A stretch of 64,000 bases of DNA from Elephas maximus indicus (GCF_024166365.1 NC_064819.1:9064501-9128500); one strand, 5' to 3'; shown: positions 1 to 12,114, numbered from the stretch's first letter. Numbers and translations are program-made. Notes: generated from the letters alone by a model not told the origin.

Positions 1-1919
1 TAAAGACATTTTATATCCAAAGCTGGTCCTTATGTGATAGGACCATTTTATTCTATTGCTTAGGATTTGAATAAAATCCATTGTTTTAAAATAATGCCTT
101 CAGACTTTCAGGCAAGTCTGCTCCACACCATGTAGCTTTAACTCTCCTAACGAAGAAGAAAAGAGACTTTAAAATTAAACATAAATCATGAAAACCTCAA
201 ATTTTAGTCAAATTTCATTAACTGATAAAGGTCTGCCCTGAGCCCTGGGCAAGGGCGGTGGGAAGGGTTTGGTTAATTTGCAAGATTAAAGGCGTTTTGA
301 ATTATTGAAGCCACATTAGAGGGAAGCTCTGTAGTTGGAATGACATCCCAAGGTCAGGAGACTGAAGAGCTAAGTGTCCTTATCCAAAAACACCCAGTTA
401 ACCTTTCAGACAGGAGAAATTCAAGCTACTGTGGCCTTGAACTCCCATGACTGATAAACAAGAAACAGACAATATAAATTGGTAATCTACCTTTTTACCT
501 GTTTATACATAGATTTATCTTTCCTTTGGTTAAGGAATCTGACCACTGGAGTCTTGAATATTTTAAGGTGTTCTGTATAAGGTAATGTGTTATCTTGACA
601 GTTTATTAGCAACAAAGTCAAGAAGGTCAAAACTGAAGACTCCTTCTATAATTTTATTTCCACTCTGCTTACATCTTAATAAAAGGTGTCTCTTGCAACA
701 GTAAACAGAAACCAATCTGCATTTGCAGGTGCAGAAAAAGTGATCTCAAGTGTATTATAGGCAGAAGAAGACATATGCTTATTGGGATCGGCATTACTCA
801 ACACTCTTTGGACTTTGGCAAAATACAAAATGGTCTGTTTCTTCTCTTAGCTAAAGAGAAAATGGATAGCATGGTCCATAGAACACAAACCTAAACCAAG
901 ACTATAGTAGTTTTGTTATTGTTAGTATTGTTGATAATAATAATTATATATATATATATAATACTATATATAGCACTCTATAATATTTCCCCATAGTTTA
1001 TTGGTAAGAGCTGCTTTGGTGGAAGCTGTGTGTGTTAGCAGAAGGGTGGTGCTGAATGTCCCATTAACTCATTCCCTGATCACCCTAAGAGGCTCAATGT
1101 GACATAGAAGTTGAATAAATTGCCATAAATTTCCTGATTTTATCCTTAGTGTTACTGTCGTGGATGTTGTGTTTGTCTCCCTAACTTCCATCCCTCCTTC
1201 TCTAGGTAGCCAACAAGATTTTCATTTTGGAACCCATCCCCTGCCCTCTGCCCTTCTGCAGAAGCTCATTCTACACCCGGTTCTAGACACAGGGCATATG
1301 GAAAAGAAGTGTTATGTAGAACCTAAGCCACAGTTACCAGCTCCTGTGTAGAAATACGATAGACTTTGAGTCAGTGAGACTAGACGCTAGAGTTTTCTGG
1401 GAGTCTGTAAGAAAGAAGCTTTCTCTCTCTTCCAAAAGGCTCCCAGAAGGATTCCCATTGATACACATTCCCAATGTGGACAAGAAAGCATATGACCCTT
1501 GAGTGTGACAGCAATGGGGAGCTATTTTCAAGATGAGGCTGGCATCTAGAAAGGCAGAGATGAAAAAACATGGTCCTGGATGAAATTGTGATCTGTTAAA
1601 TTACACCAATCATAAAGCCTACCTTAGCTCTAGACTTCCAATCACACAGCTAGTAAATTCTCTTCGTTACTTAAGCTGATTTGATTTGGGTTTTCTGTTA
1701 CTTGCAACTGATCTCGCCTAACTGCTATAGTCACTGTGTGAGGTAATTTGGTCAGCTGTTGTATTTTCCTCTTACAGAAAAGAAGTTTGAAGTTCTGAGA
1801 TCTTACGTGATGCAAGAGCACGAAGCCAGTAAGATACGAAACTAAGGCTCAAATTTAAGTTTTCTGACTCCAAGTCCAGTGCTGTTTCCACTAACCAAAT
1901 CAGTTACCCATCAAATCAA
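1..1919. other. Intergenic, mostly unclassified sequence
   Basis: No gene and no young repeat is recognisable here. There is a short (TA)n tract at about 945-972. Short ORFs in this stretch have no family features and look like chance. The segment around 1780-1895 resembles the tail of an ancient MIR/L2 repeat, but too weakly to call. Confidence 0.5.
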
Positions 1920-2105
1920 TATTGGCTCATGACAACCCCATATGTACCAGATCAGAACTGTGCTCAGTAGGATTTTCAATGACTGATTTTTTGGAAGTAG
2001 ATTCCTGGGCCTTTCTTCCAAGGCACCACTGAGTGACTCAAATCTCCAACCTTTTGGTTAGCAGCTGAGAGCGTTAACTACTTGAACCACTCAGCGACTC
2101 TGCTC
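1920..2105 (-). repeat. AfroSINE, type B (gagtccctgg head)
   Basis: Read on the minus strand, this has the tRNA-like head with a B-box-like core near 2060 and the RTE-derived tail near 1925-1970. Type B copies carry a middle segment related to 'aaaatcagccattgaaaacc', visible here in reverse complement around 1975-1995. It is diverged and no clear target duplication is visible. Confidence 0.75.
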
Positions 2106-2619
2106 TTTCCGTTAGCCCATGCTATCTCCATAAGGTGGCCCTGGAAGTTCCTTTTTCAGATTGATGATTCCCACTAGTGACATTATGCAATTAAAATAAA
2201 AATTTGAGTATTGATTCAAAAAAAACAGACTTGCCTGTTCGGGGGTAGCAGTGGATTTTGTTTTATGTTGTTTTGGGGGGTTTGTTCTGTTTTGTTTTGT
2301 TTTTTAATAGTAAAGAACCACTCACTCACTTGCAAACCTGGCGGTAAACCCATCAGACAGCTCCATTCATAACACCACCAAAAATATCAGGCATGAGGAA
2401 AAAATGGCAAAAGTGTGAGTAGTTGGCCAGGTATGTTGCTCTTATTGGACAGACTATAAAATATATTAAAAAAAGAAGTCTTAATACCAGTTTTTAAATA
2501 TCGGTTATCAATATTAAACTAGGCAATGTACCTAATGGTGAGGAGAGAAGGTGATGATCCTCCCTTTCTCTGTCTCTTCCTCCTCCAACTACAGTCCTCT
2601 CCTAGGGCCTTGTTGTGAT

Positions 2620-2930
2620 ATTGTTATTGTTGTTGGGTGCTATCGAGTGGACTCCGACTCATAGCAACCCTATAGGACAGAGTAGGACTGCCCCATCAGG
2701 TTTCCAAGGCTGTAATCTTTAAGGTTGTGAGGATGGCGCAGTGCCGGGCAATGTTTTGCTCTGTTGTACGTAGGGTCGCTATGACTTGGAATCAACTCAA
2801 CAGCACCCAAAAACAACAATCTTTATGGAAGCAGGCTGCCACCTCCTTCTCATGCAGAGCACCTGGTGGGCTCAAACCGCCAACCTTTCGGTTAGCAGCC
2901 AAGCTAACCCACCAGGGCTCCTCTGATGTG
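2620..2930 (-). repeat. AfroSINE, type A, split by a nested RTE tail
   Basis: A type A AfroSINE in minus orientation. Its RTE-like tail begins near 2630 and its tRNA-like head ends near 2928 ('accagggctcc' in the plus sense). It is interrupted at 2714-2825 by a plus-strand RTE 3'-tail fragment. Removing the insert and one copy of the duplicated AATCTTTA restores the normal SINE middle ('ggctgtaatctttatggaagcag'). Confidence 0.88.
2722..2817 (+). mobile_element. RTE LINE 3'-tail fragment nested in an AfroSINE
   Basis: The insert reads like the last ~95 bases of the RTE elements elsewhere in the window ('gatggcgcagtgccgggca' to 'cagcacccaaaaacaac'). It is flanked by a perfect 8-bp direct repeat AATCTTTA at 2714-2721 and 2818-2825. 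The duplication interrupts the host SINE precisely, so this is an independent retroposition of a severely 5'-truncated RTE transcript. Confidence 0.88.
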
Positions 2931-3439
2931 AGATTACCTCCATGTGTGTGTGTGCTAAAGGATTGCGGGTGAATCACGAATCTTTCTATAGTCACAGAGG
3001 AAAGTACCCATCTTAAAGACCCGTCAATTAGGTAAAGGTGGGTCCAGGCAGGAGGGACAGAGAGAGAAGAGGTAGAAAAGGGAAAAGTGATTTGTTCTCT
3101 GAAGAGGTAACTCAGGTTACCAAAGGAGTAAATGCAGCTTCAAAAAAGGAGAAAAAAATTCTAACTGCCTAGAGATAAAACAGAAAATTATTATCTTAAA
3201 ATTAACATCAGTCTTGTTAAAAATAATTTCAGACTGATAAGGAGGAGAAGAAACTAAATGGTTGTAGCCAAAAAAGGGCTTATGGTCTTCTTCCCACTTG
3301 GAATACTGAATTCTCACCTATCCAAATTTGTGCACAATGAGATGGTCAAAAATAGTGCTGAGGAGTCCTAGCTTCAAGACAGATAGGCCTGGATCCATAG
3401 CCCATCCCCAACACTTACTAACTATATGATTGAGCAAAT

Positions 3440-3635
3440 TACTTTATTGTTGTTATTGTTAGTTGCCATCAAGTTGAGTCCAACTCATGGTAACCCCATG
3501 TGTGCAGAGTAAAATATTTCCATAGGATTCTCAAGGCTTTCAGAAGCAGATTGCCAAGCCTGTCTCCTGAAGTGCCTCTTCCTGGGTTCAAACTGCCAAC
3601 CTCTCAGCTAGTAGTCCAGTGTTTAACTGTTGGTA
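3440..3635 (-). repeat. AfroSINE, type B
   Basis: Minus-orientation copy. The tail is at about 3455-3500 ('gccatcaagttgagtccaactcatgg' in the plus sense). The diverged tRNA-like head with a B-box remnant ('gggttcaaactgcc') is near 3583. The 5' end is degraded. Confidence 0.7.
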
Positions 3636-3734
3636 CAAATTATTAAACCTCTTTAGAACTGTTTCCTCATCTACGAAATCTATCGTAATGATTAAATAAG
3701 ATAATACATGTTATCAGTAAAATTGGCAAGCCTT

Positions 3735-6078
3735 TAGCTAGACTGACAAAGGAAAAAAAAAAGAGAAAAGATGCAAATAACCAAAGTAAGAAACAAAAGA
3801 GGGGACAGTATAACTGATCTGATAGAAATAAAGAGAATTATGACAGAATATTGTGAATAACTGTACAGCAACAAACTGAATGACTTAGATGAAATGGACA
3901 AATTCATAGAAGCACACAACATACCCAAGCTGGCTCAAGATGAAATAAAAAGTCTCAACAGACTCATAAGTAGTGAACAGATTGAATCAGTGACCAAAAA
4001 CCTTCCAACAACAGAAAAAGCCCTGGACCATATGGCTTCACTGGGGAATTCTGCCAAACATTTAGAGAAGAATTTACACCCATCCTGTTTAAAATCTTCC
4101 AAAGACAGAGAAGGAAGGACTACTCCCTAATTCATTCTATGAAGCAAACATAACCCTGATACCAAAGCCAGACAAAGACATCACAAGAAAAGAAAACTAC
4201 AGGCCAATATCTTTTATGAAAACAGATGCAAAAATTCTCAACAAAATACTATAAACAGAATCCAACAGTATATTAAAAGAGGCAGACACCATGACCAAAT
4301 GGGCTTTATTCTAGAAATGCAGGGAAGGTTCAATACTAGAAAATCAATCAATGTAATACAACACACCAATAGAACAAAGGAAAAGAACCACATGATCATC
4401 TCTATGGATGCAGAAAAAGCATTTGATAAAATTCAGTGCCTTTTTTTTTTTTTTTTTCCAACAGGATTTCTTGATGAAAACCCTAAAGAAGATTGGAATA
4501 GAAGGGAAACTTCTCAGTATGATTCAGGGCATATATGAAAAGCCAACAGTCAACATCATACTTAATGGAGAAAGACTGAGAGTTTTCCCATTGAAATCGG
4601 AAACAAGACAAGGGTGCCTGCTCTCACCACTTCTATTCCACACTGTATTAGGAGTCCTAGCCACAGCAATAAGACAAGAAAAGAAAAAAAGGGCATCAGA
4701 TTGGAAAAGAAGAAGTAAAATTATTTCTATTCGTGGGTGAAATGATCCTACATATAGAAAATCTCAAAAAGTCCACAAGCAAACTTCTGGAGCTAATAGA
4801 AGAATTTATCAAAGTTTCAGGGTACAAGGTCAACAAATAAACTGCCGTTGGGTTTCTATACACCAGAAACAAGAAATCTGAAAGGGGAACTAGGGAAACA
4901 ATTGGGACTCTATCCCCGGGGGTGGTGTTACAAGATAACCCACGCATGCAGCCTGGGAGGTACAAAGTTTTGCATATCTCTCTTGTAAGTTGTTTTTTAG
5001 GACTGTCACAAGATAACCCACGTCCTGGACCCTGACACATGGAGTTCTACATATCTTCCCTAGAAGCTGTTTCCCAAAGATGAACAGAATTAGCCAATCC
5101 CCGGGGCATGGGCAGTGAAAATGGGCAGAACTTACAGTCTTGTCAAGTGGCCGCCGAGACTGCACAGTGGTGACATGACATCTTCCAAACTGACTCCACC
5201 TTGGATTCCAGATGCGCACACACCTAATTTCTTTAACCTCGCCATTTCCCAGAAAGCCCCGCCTTTTCCCCCCAAAAGCAATGAATAAAACATAAGATCC
5301 TTCCCACCTAAAACCCCTTATAAATTCCAGGAAAACCTCCATTCAGAGAGAAGCTGGAAGCTAGCGTAGGTAGAAGTCCTCCTCCGTCTCTCCCTCACGA
5401 TCCTCCGCTTTCTTTCTGTCACCTTTGTTCTTGTGGAACCTCTGAGCCTCTCCTGGTCATTCTTGGTCAGTAAAAAGCAAGAACCTAGGAAGGACTTGGT
5501 CCCAAGCTGGGAAGCCTTGCCCTGCAACAGAATTACCATATGACCTAGCAATTTCACACCTAGGCATATACCCAAAACACTTGAAAGCAGAGACTCAAAG
5601 AGACTTATACACCGATGTTCACTGCAGCACTATTCACAATAGCCAAAAGGTGAAAACAACCTAAATGCCCATCAACAGACGAATGGATAAACAAAATGTG
5701 CTACACACATACAGTGGAATACTACTCAGCCAATAGGAAAAAAATGAAGTCTTGATACATGCTACAGTACGGATGGAGTTTAAAAACATTATGAAATAAG
5801 CCAATCACAAAAGGACAAATATTGTATGACCTTTTCACTTAAATAAGAAGACAAGAAAAAGCAAATGTACAGAGACAAGGCTTATTAGTGGTTACCAAGA
5901 GTGGGAGAAAGGGGGAAAAGGGAGATTAACGGTGATGGAAAAAATCACATTGATTAAGGGTAGGATTTCACAACCCATTATTGTAATTGCTGTTAGTAAG
6001 CTATACACCTGTAAAAAGTTGAATTGGCAAAAGTTGTGTGATAGATACATTTACATTAATGACCAAAAAAAAAAAAAA
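3735..6078 (+). mobile_element. Old L1 LINE ORF2/3' end fragment, split by an LTR
   Basis: Translated pieces match L1 ORF2: the stretch at 3894-4130, the '[11 protein letters not shown]' reverse-transcriptase motif near 4610, and the ORF2 C-terminus and 3' UTR at 5530-6060 ('gcactattcacaatagcc'). It ends in an A-run at 6065-6078. The reading frame is broken many times, and a T-run replaces coding sequence at about 4440-4458. ORF2 sequence between the parts flanking the LTR is missing, so this is not a simple insertion. Non-functional. Confidence 0.85.
4905..5529 (+). mobile_element. Solo LTR of an endogenous retrovirus (ERV1/gamma-like), old copy
   Basis: The sequence most likely starts at TGTTACAAG (4926) and ends ...TGCAACA (5529), giving TG...CA ends. 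It has a CAAT-like box ('agccaatcc' near 5092), a TATA-like box ('ttataaatt' near 5317) and an AGTAAA-type polyadenylation signal near 5467. The U3 part holds two diverged ~75-bp tandem copies (4926-4999 and 5004-5078), both starting 'TGTyACAAGATAACCC'. No internal viral genes are attached. No target duplication is evident, and the L1 on either side is not contiguous. The family cannot be named from sequence alone. Confidence 0.68.
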
Positions 6079-6099
6079 GTAGCTACTGAGCCTGCTTAG

Positions 6100-6900
6100 G
6101 TACAACCAAAAACCTCGTGAGATTTGATTCCTTGGTTTGGAGGTTTAGGGTCATGGTTTTATGGGACATTCCAGTTACTTGGCCTAATAACATTTTTAGT
6201 GCTTCTCTTCTACCTCCTAGTTTGTTGTGTAGTGCCTTGGGGCTTAAAAGCTTGCAAGTGGCCATCCGAGGCACAACAATTGATCTCTACTCACCTGGAG
6301 CAACAGGAGGAAGGAGAGTCAGGAATAGGAGGAGGATACGGAATGCATGGCTAATTGCCTCCATGAACTGCCTTCTTCGGCATAACACCAGAAGAACTGG
6401 ATGGTGCCTGGTTACCATTACTGAACATTTTGATCAAAGATTCCATCAATGAATCCTGATTAAAAGGGGGACAATGCAGAACAGAATTCAAATTCTCATG
6501 GTCTACAGACTTTCTGGAGCTGTGGAGGCTAGATGAACCCGTGAAACTACTGCCCTGAGGTAACCTTTAAATCTTAAACCAAAAATATCCCCAGAAGTCT
6601 TCTTAAAACCATAGTTTAGCTTGATTAGTAAAAAATATCTGTCTTGAACATTACGCTTTTTTGAGAACTGTCAATATGGGATCAAATTGACAACAGCAAC
6701 TTGAAAGATTAGACAGAAACCTTAGGGGGCAGTGAGTTTATGTTAAAGAAGGAGGAACAACTCAGAAGGGAAGAATGAGAATGGTTGCACAATTCTAAGA
6801 ATGTAATCAATGTCACCAAGTTGTACATGTAGAAACTGTTGAACTGGTGTATATTTTGCTGTGTATAATCTCAACAACAACAAAATAAATAAAATTTAGG
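6100..6900 (+). repeat. Probable L1 3' UTR-like old repeat
   Basis: The stretch contains 'ggatggtgcctggttacca' near 6400, which resembles part of the L1 3' UTR at 24258-24785 (there in minus orientation). It ends near 'aacaacaaaataaataaaattt' (6870-6898), like a retroposon tail. No coding capacity. Assignment to L1 is an inference from this short shared segment. Confidence 0.45.
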
Positions 6901-6917
6901 ATTTAAAAAAAGAGAGA

Positions 6918-6995
6918 GAGAACCCTATGGAGCACAGTTCTACTCTGACACACACAGGGTCACTATGAGTTGGAGTCAACTTGACAGCAAAAAAA
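6918..6995 (+). repeat. AfroSINE 3'-end fragment (type B)
   Basis: It holds only the last part of the SINE: 'gaaccctatggagcacagtt', 'ggtcactatgagttgg', then an A-run at about 6990. The tRNA-like head is absent. Confidence 0.75.
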
Positions 6996-7019
6996 AAAAA
7001 GGAATACATGTTAAAGTTT

Positions 7020-7262
7020 AGACATAGTAAGTACTTTGAATATGTTATCAGGAGGGATCAGTCCCTGGAGATGGACATCATGTTTGGTAAAGTAGAGGGT
7101 AGAAGAAAAAGAGAAAGACCCTCAATGAGATGGACTGACCCAATAGCTTCAACAATGAGCTCAAACATAGCACCCATTATAAGGATGGCACAAGACTAGG
7201 CAGTGTTTTGCTCTGGTGTACATAGGTCGGAACTAACTCAATGGCACCTAATAGAAACAACA
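7020..7262 (+). mobile_element. RTE LINE 3' fragment
   Basis: It encodes the end of the RTE polyprotein. Residues 'YVIRRDQSLEMDIMFGKVEG' align with the C-terminal region of the RTE copies at 33.6, 35.8 and 40.8 kb. The frame runs to a stop near 7199, and the element ends in 'ggcacctaatagaaacaacaac'. It is 5'-truncated and diverged. Confidence 0.82.
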
Positions 7263-8007
7263 ACAGAAATGACAAAAAGGAAAAGAGACAGGAGAGGAAA
7301 GAATTAAGCAAATAAATAACAAGAGAGAACTTCTGAGAAAGTTCTATGTGACTTTTTGTTTGTTTGTTCCTTAGTCGTTGCTGTAAGGATTACAATATAA
7401 ATACCTAACTTTGCCTCTTCTCAGTCTAATTAGAGCTAATTTGTATCACTTCACATAAAATGTAGAATTCTTGCAACCATATAGTTCCTGCTTTATGTTA
7501 TAATGATGCTAGGGTAGAAGCATGAGAATAGACCTTACCTCACACCATACACAAAAATCAACTCAGGATGAGTGATCGAACTAAATGTAAAATTATAAAA
7601 CATCTAGAAGAAAACACAGGAAACTCTTTATGATCTTAAAATAGGCTAGGTTCCTTTGATATAACACACACACCACAAGCCGTGAAATAAAAATCAATAA
7701 TTTAGACTTAATCAAAATCAAAAATCCTTTTTCTTTGAAGACATTATTAAGACACAAAGCCAAGCCGCAAATGGAGAAAAAATATTTGCAACACATTTAT
7801 CAGAAAAAAGACTTGTATGCATAATATATAAAGAACTCTTAGAATTCAATAAGGTTAAAAAATACAACAGAAAATGGGCAAAATAATTAAACAGACACTC
7901 CACAAAATAGAACATATGCATAACCAATAGCCACACAAAAGATGTTTAACATCATTAGTCATGAGTGAAAACCATAATGAGATATCATGACCTCCCCATT
8001 AAAATGG

Positions 8008-8116
8008 AAACCCTGGTGGTTAAGAGTTTTGCTGCTAACCAAAAGTTCTACTCTGTGCTATAGGGTCACTATGAATTGGAATCAACTTGATGGCAGTGGG
8101 TTTTTTTGGTAGGTTA
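8008..8116 (+). repeat. Short AfroSINE inserted in L1
   Basis: Begins 'aaaccctggtgg' and ends 'gcagtgggtttttttgg'. The middle is deleted. It is flanked by a 13-bp repeat with one mismatch (CCCATTAAAATGG at 7995-8007, CCCATTAGAATGG at 8117-8129). The repeat is L1 sequence, so the SINE is younger than the L1. Confidence 0.85.
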
Positions 8117-8745
8117 CCCATTAGAATGGCTAAAATTAAAATAAATTGACCACACTAAGTGTCTGTGAGCACATAAAACAACTGGAATTCTGACATAATC
8201 ACTTTGGAAAACAGTTTGGCAGTTCCTTATAAAGTTAAACATATACCTGCCATATAACTTAGCCGTTTTACTTCCAGGTATTTACCCAAGGGAAAAGAAA
8301 GCACGTGTCTATACAGAGACTTCTACACAAATGTTTTTAGCAGCATAATCTCCACAAACTGAAACAACCCAAATGTCTATCAGCAAGACAAATTTTGGCC
8401 TGTTCACAGAGTAGAATATACAAGAAATGAGCTGTTGTTACTTACATAAAGCGGATGAATTTTAAAATCATTATGCAATGTGAAAGAAGCTAAGCAAAAG
8501 AGTACATACTCATGATTTCATTCAGCTAAAAGTCTAGAAAATTCAAGCTAACTTACATTGGCAAAAAAGTAAAAAGCGTTTGCATAAAGACAGGGTGTAA
8601 AGGGAGGGATGAATTACAAAGAAACACAAGACAACTTTGGGGGGCAATAGGAATGTTTGTTATCTCGATTGCAGATATGATTTTACAAGAGCCAAAAGTG
8701 ATCAAATTATATACTTTAAATATGTGCAGTTGCACGTACTTCTCT

Positions 8746-8900
8746 CACCCACTGCTGTCGAGTCAATTCCAACTCATAATGACCCTATAGGACAGAGTAG
8801 AACTGTCCCACAGGGTTTCCAAGGAGCGCCTGGTGGAATCGAACCGCCAACCTTTTGTTTGGCAGCCATAGCACTTAACCACTATGCCACCAGGGTTTCT
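8746..8900 (-). repeat. AfroSINE (short type A) inserted in L1
   Basis: Minus-orientation copy with the tail at 8750-8780 and the tRNA-like head ending 'gccaccagggtttct'. It is flanked by a perfect 10-bp duplication GTACTTCTCT at 8736-8745 and 8901-8910. It lies between the L1 3' UTR and the last bases of the L1. Confidence 0.92.
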
Positions 8901-8999
8901 GTACTTCTCTTATACCTCAATAAAGTTGGGATACAAAGAGGAATCAACCATGTAAATACATACCAAACAAAGAGCAAGCATATCCCTTAAAAGAAATAA

Positions 9000-9520
9000 G
9001 ATTACCAGATTTTTTTTAATTGCGAGTTTTACAAGAAACACTGGAAGTGATCATGAAAGGTAGAAAATAAAGAAATGCACAAAAAGATACCAGGAAAATA
9101 TAAGTAAAAATAAATCCGGATGGAGCATTTTTAATATCAGATAAGATCATAAAAACATCAAACAGGACAAAGAGATTATTTTGTAATGGTAAGTGCACTA
9201 TTTATAAAGAAGATTCAATAGTCACCAAACAGCAGAGCAGATAAATATATAAAGCAAAAAAGTATTGGGACTTAATAAAAACTTTAGTAGAAAGATTCAA
9301 TACACCTCTTTCAGAAATGGGTAGATCTACTAAACAAAATATAAATAAAACCTAGAAGAAGTGAATAACATGATCAATAAATTGAGTAATACGATCACTA
9401 AATGTGTTAGATATATGGAGAAATATAGGGCTTCAGCTGCAGAATGTACACTTTTTTCTCATGTCCGTGAAACATTTACAAAAACTGACCCTGTACTTGG
9501 CTTCAATAAAACTTAATATA
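9000..9520 (+). mobile_element. Degraded L1 ORF2 fragment
   Basis: Broken frames resemble L1 ORF2, for example 'SVKHLQKLTLYLASIKLN' near 9470-9515. There are no ends, tail or target duplication. The sequence is A-rich, like other decayed L1 in this window. Confidence 0.55.
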
Positions 9521-11902
9521 TTCAAGAAAACAGTTTACAAGCCACTTTCTTCTCTGCTCGTAATACATTAGAAACAAAACATAAAAATGGCTCACACAGG
9601 TACTTTCAGAACTCTTTTGAGGCTGAAGTGCCACCTGACAACGATCACGACACAGCAAGAAACTTGCAAACAGGAATTCTAGGACCAAATCCCACCTCTG
9701 CCACTGGCTGACTGTGAAATTTTGCAGAGGTTACACAACCCCTCTGAGATTCCAGCTCCCAGAAAACGCTGGTGGTTCCGTCTACTCTACAAATTTCACG
9801 AAGTTGTTGCCAGTGACCCGTGCCATTGAGATAATGGAAATTAAAGCATTTTTCCAATTATGAAGCCTCATGCAAATGTAGGGGTTCTGTGAGAAATTAA
9901 TTCTAAGTAGCAAACAACTGGGCTCACAAAAAAAACTTCCGAAATACTTCTTAAATTTGGGTCTTCCTGTACATGTATGCAAGGATCCTTTTTAAGGAAA
10001 TCTAGAAAGGCTACATGTACTTGGAATAGTAAGTGCTGTAGGAACTAACAATGTAAACTTACTACTAACTTACAACTAATGAGGAGGTAAAGTCCCTCAG
10101 GTAGGAGCTACTTAAATATTTGATGACTAATAAATTAAATGTTGATTAAATACTTCGGTGATTTTCTTCCCTGACCAGCATGTAATTAACATTTAATCTG
10201 TTATAAAATATTTAAAATTATGAATTATCCTATGGCACCTAAAATGTCTCCATTGTCAAGTCACCTTGGGACAATGTGTCCAGGGTACAAGGGGTTAGAC
10301 TGGCACTTAAACCTCAGGAGACAGAACTTATAAAGCGCCTTTTGTGACTTTCTTGCATAAAGAAATTGAGAATGAGGTAAGGGGAATCTCATTGTCTAAC
10401 TGAATTTAGCCAAGGAATTTATAACGAAATAACCCTAAGGAGTAAAGGATAAAATAGGAATGAGGCATCCTTCCAAATATAAAACTATATAGTTTCATAA
10501 ATGTTGCAGCCACTTCAAAGTGAAAAAATATCATTAAAAGTTGGTTAGGAAGAAAGTATGATTCACTTTGGTCTTTTTGAACTTGAGATACATCTAGAAG
10601 AAAGAGGAGGTGGATGGACAAGATAGTCATCTATTAAGACAAGGGGTGCCATCAGAGAGGTACCCTGCTCCCAGTCTCTACCCCCACGTGAGGCTGTCTG
10701 AAATTCCCAGATGGAAATGCATTTTCCCCCATTGGTTCAAAGCTGAGCAGAAAACCTTGGAGATGACATAATCTCCACCTCACAGTAAGGGAAGTGGGGG
10801 CTTGAAGGGCAGAGAGACTGTGGAAACACATCCAGAGAGAAAGATGAGAGGGATTTGGTGTCTCAGGTATACGCATCCACATTCTTAGTCTTTAAGGCCA
10901 CACAGAGTAGTCACAGGACCAAGAGAGTCAACTTCCGTGGATAATCAGTAAAAATACGTGATGAAACAGGCTACGGTCAAGCCCCCCAAATAAAGCTCCC
11001 CTGACACACACCCACAGCGTCAGAGGAAACAACTTCCGAAGACCATGACTTGGGGAAGTAGCCTCTCCCGTTCCAGCCCTCATTAACATTCTCGCACTCA
11101 GGTCTTCAGCACAACCCCAGCTCAGTGTCTCAGAAGGCACGAATGGTCCACCAGAGGTGAGATCAACGTCATATATACACCATACACTAGATCTTAACCT
11201 TCGCGTGGGCCAGTTCCAAGAGCTTCCCAAGCCCCCCAAATTCTGTCATAACAACCATTGACAGTATTCCTCTACTGCTCCACCTTCTTCTACCCAGCCT
11301 ACTGTGTCAAAAGAGGCCTGCCCCAGCTCTATCCGCCTAATCCCAACAAACACATTCTGCTCCGTACAACATATGCCAGTCATGGAAATCTCATTTCTTT
11401 TGTCAGTGACTGATTTAGGCATGAACAGGAACATAGCTCTTGGCGGAGATGTGAGAAGTTTCCTGGGACCCCTCTATGAAGGAGGAGAACCTGGAGAGCT
11501 GGATCTCACAATCCTCTGTGCGTTCCTGTGTCTGTATGTGACTCAGGAACAGCGGCAGCCATCTTGTCACCATGGAAGGGCCTATCCTGAGGAGTTAGCA
11601 TTCCACTGAGGGTGGAGATCAGAAACAACTGAAGAAGGCGGCCATTCTTGATGTTAGTGAGCCGCTGAATTAACCTACTTGGGGATGTTTCATCTCTGAA
11701 TTTCTCATACTGTATCCTTTTTTTTTTTTTTTTCTAATGGCATCTCTCCCAACATACAGCCTTCATCTGATTTTATTATTTTCTTTCATTTCCTCAGTAG
11801 TTCTGCCCTTTTTTCCCTATCTGATTCACACATCCTGAGCTTCCATTTGGACAAACCCCAGTCTGTTTGTACTTTGTTCAACTCAGTTTAGCATTTATTT
11901 AG
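9521..11902. other. Intergenic, unique sequence
   Basis: No gene or recognisable recent repeat is visible. A T-run lies at about 11717-11733. ORFs such as 10928-11239 (minus) and 11304-11609 (plus) show no domain, homology cue or splice context and are treated as chance. Confidence 0.5.
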
Positions 11903-12114
11903 CACCTCCCTGGTGGCACAGTGGTTAAAGGGCCCTACTGCTAACCAAAAGGTCAGTGGTTCAAGCCCACCAGCCACTCTGTTGGAGAAAGATGTGACAG
12001 TCTGCTTCCTAAAGATTACAGCCTTGGAAACCCTATCAGGCAGTTCTTTTCTAACCTATAGGGTTGCTATGAGTTGGAATCGACTTCACAGCAGTGGGTT
12101 TTTTGGTTTTGTGT
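11903..12114 (+). repeat. AfroSINE, type A, nearly full length
   Basis: A good example of the family structure. The tRNA-derived head has an A box TGGCACAGTGG (11914-11924) and a B box GGTTCAAGCCC (11958-11968), which together form an internal RNA polymerase III promoter. Next comes 'gagaaagatgtgacagtctg', then the RTE-like tail ('atagggttgctatgagttgg') ending 'cagtgggttttttggtttt'. It is not a tRNA gene, because the tRNA fold is degraded and the 3' half is LINE tail. Confidence 0.9.

Larger units (their letters stand above)
7540..8935 (+). mobile_element. Old L1 LINE, ORF2 3' part and 3' end, carrying two AfroSINEs
   Basis: Typical ORF2 C-terminal sequence ('gcaaatggagaaaaaatatt', 'gaaaatgggcaaaata', 'cattagaatggctaaaatt') runs into an L1 3' end ('tatacctcaataaagttggg' near 8911). 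Two AfroSINEs, at 8008-8116 and 8746-8900, interrupt it with target duplications. The coding frame is heavily broken. Confidence 0.82.

Noticed and set aside
945..972. (TA)n tract as an origin or regulatory element
   Set aside because: It is a simple microsatellite with no further signal.
4890..5342. 150-codon ORF on the minus strand
   Set aside because: It lies antisense within the solo LTR and shows no protein-family features.
8637..8990. 117-codon ORF
   Set aside because: It reads across an L1 3' end and an AfroSINE in antisense. Similar SINE-derived ORFs recur at 58615-58893 and 15905-16165.
11903..11990. tRNA gene-like sequence with A and B boxes
   Set aside because: It is the tRNA-derived head of an AfroSINE. 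The tRNA fold is degraded and the 3' half is RTE tail.
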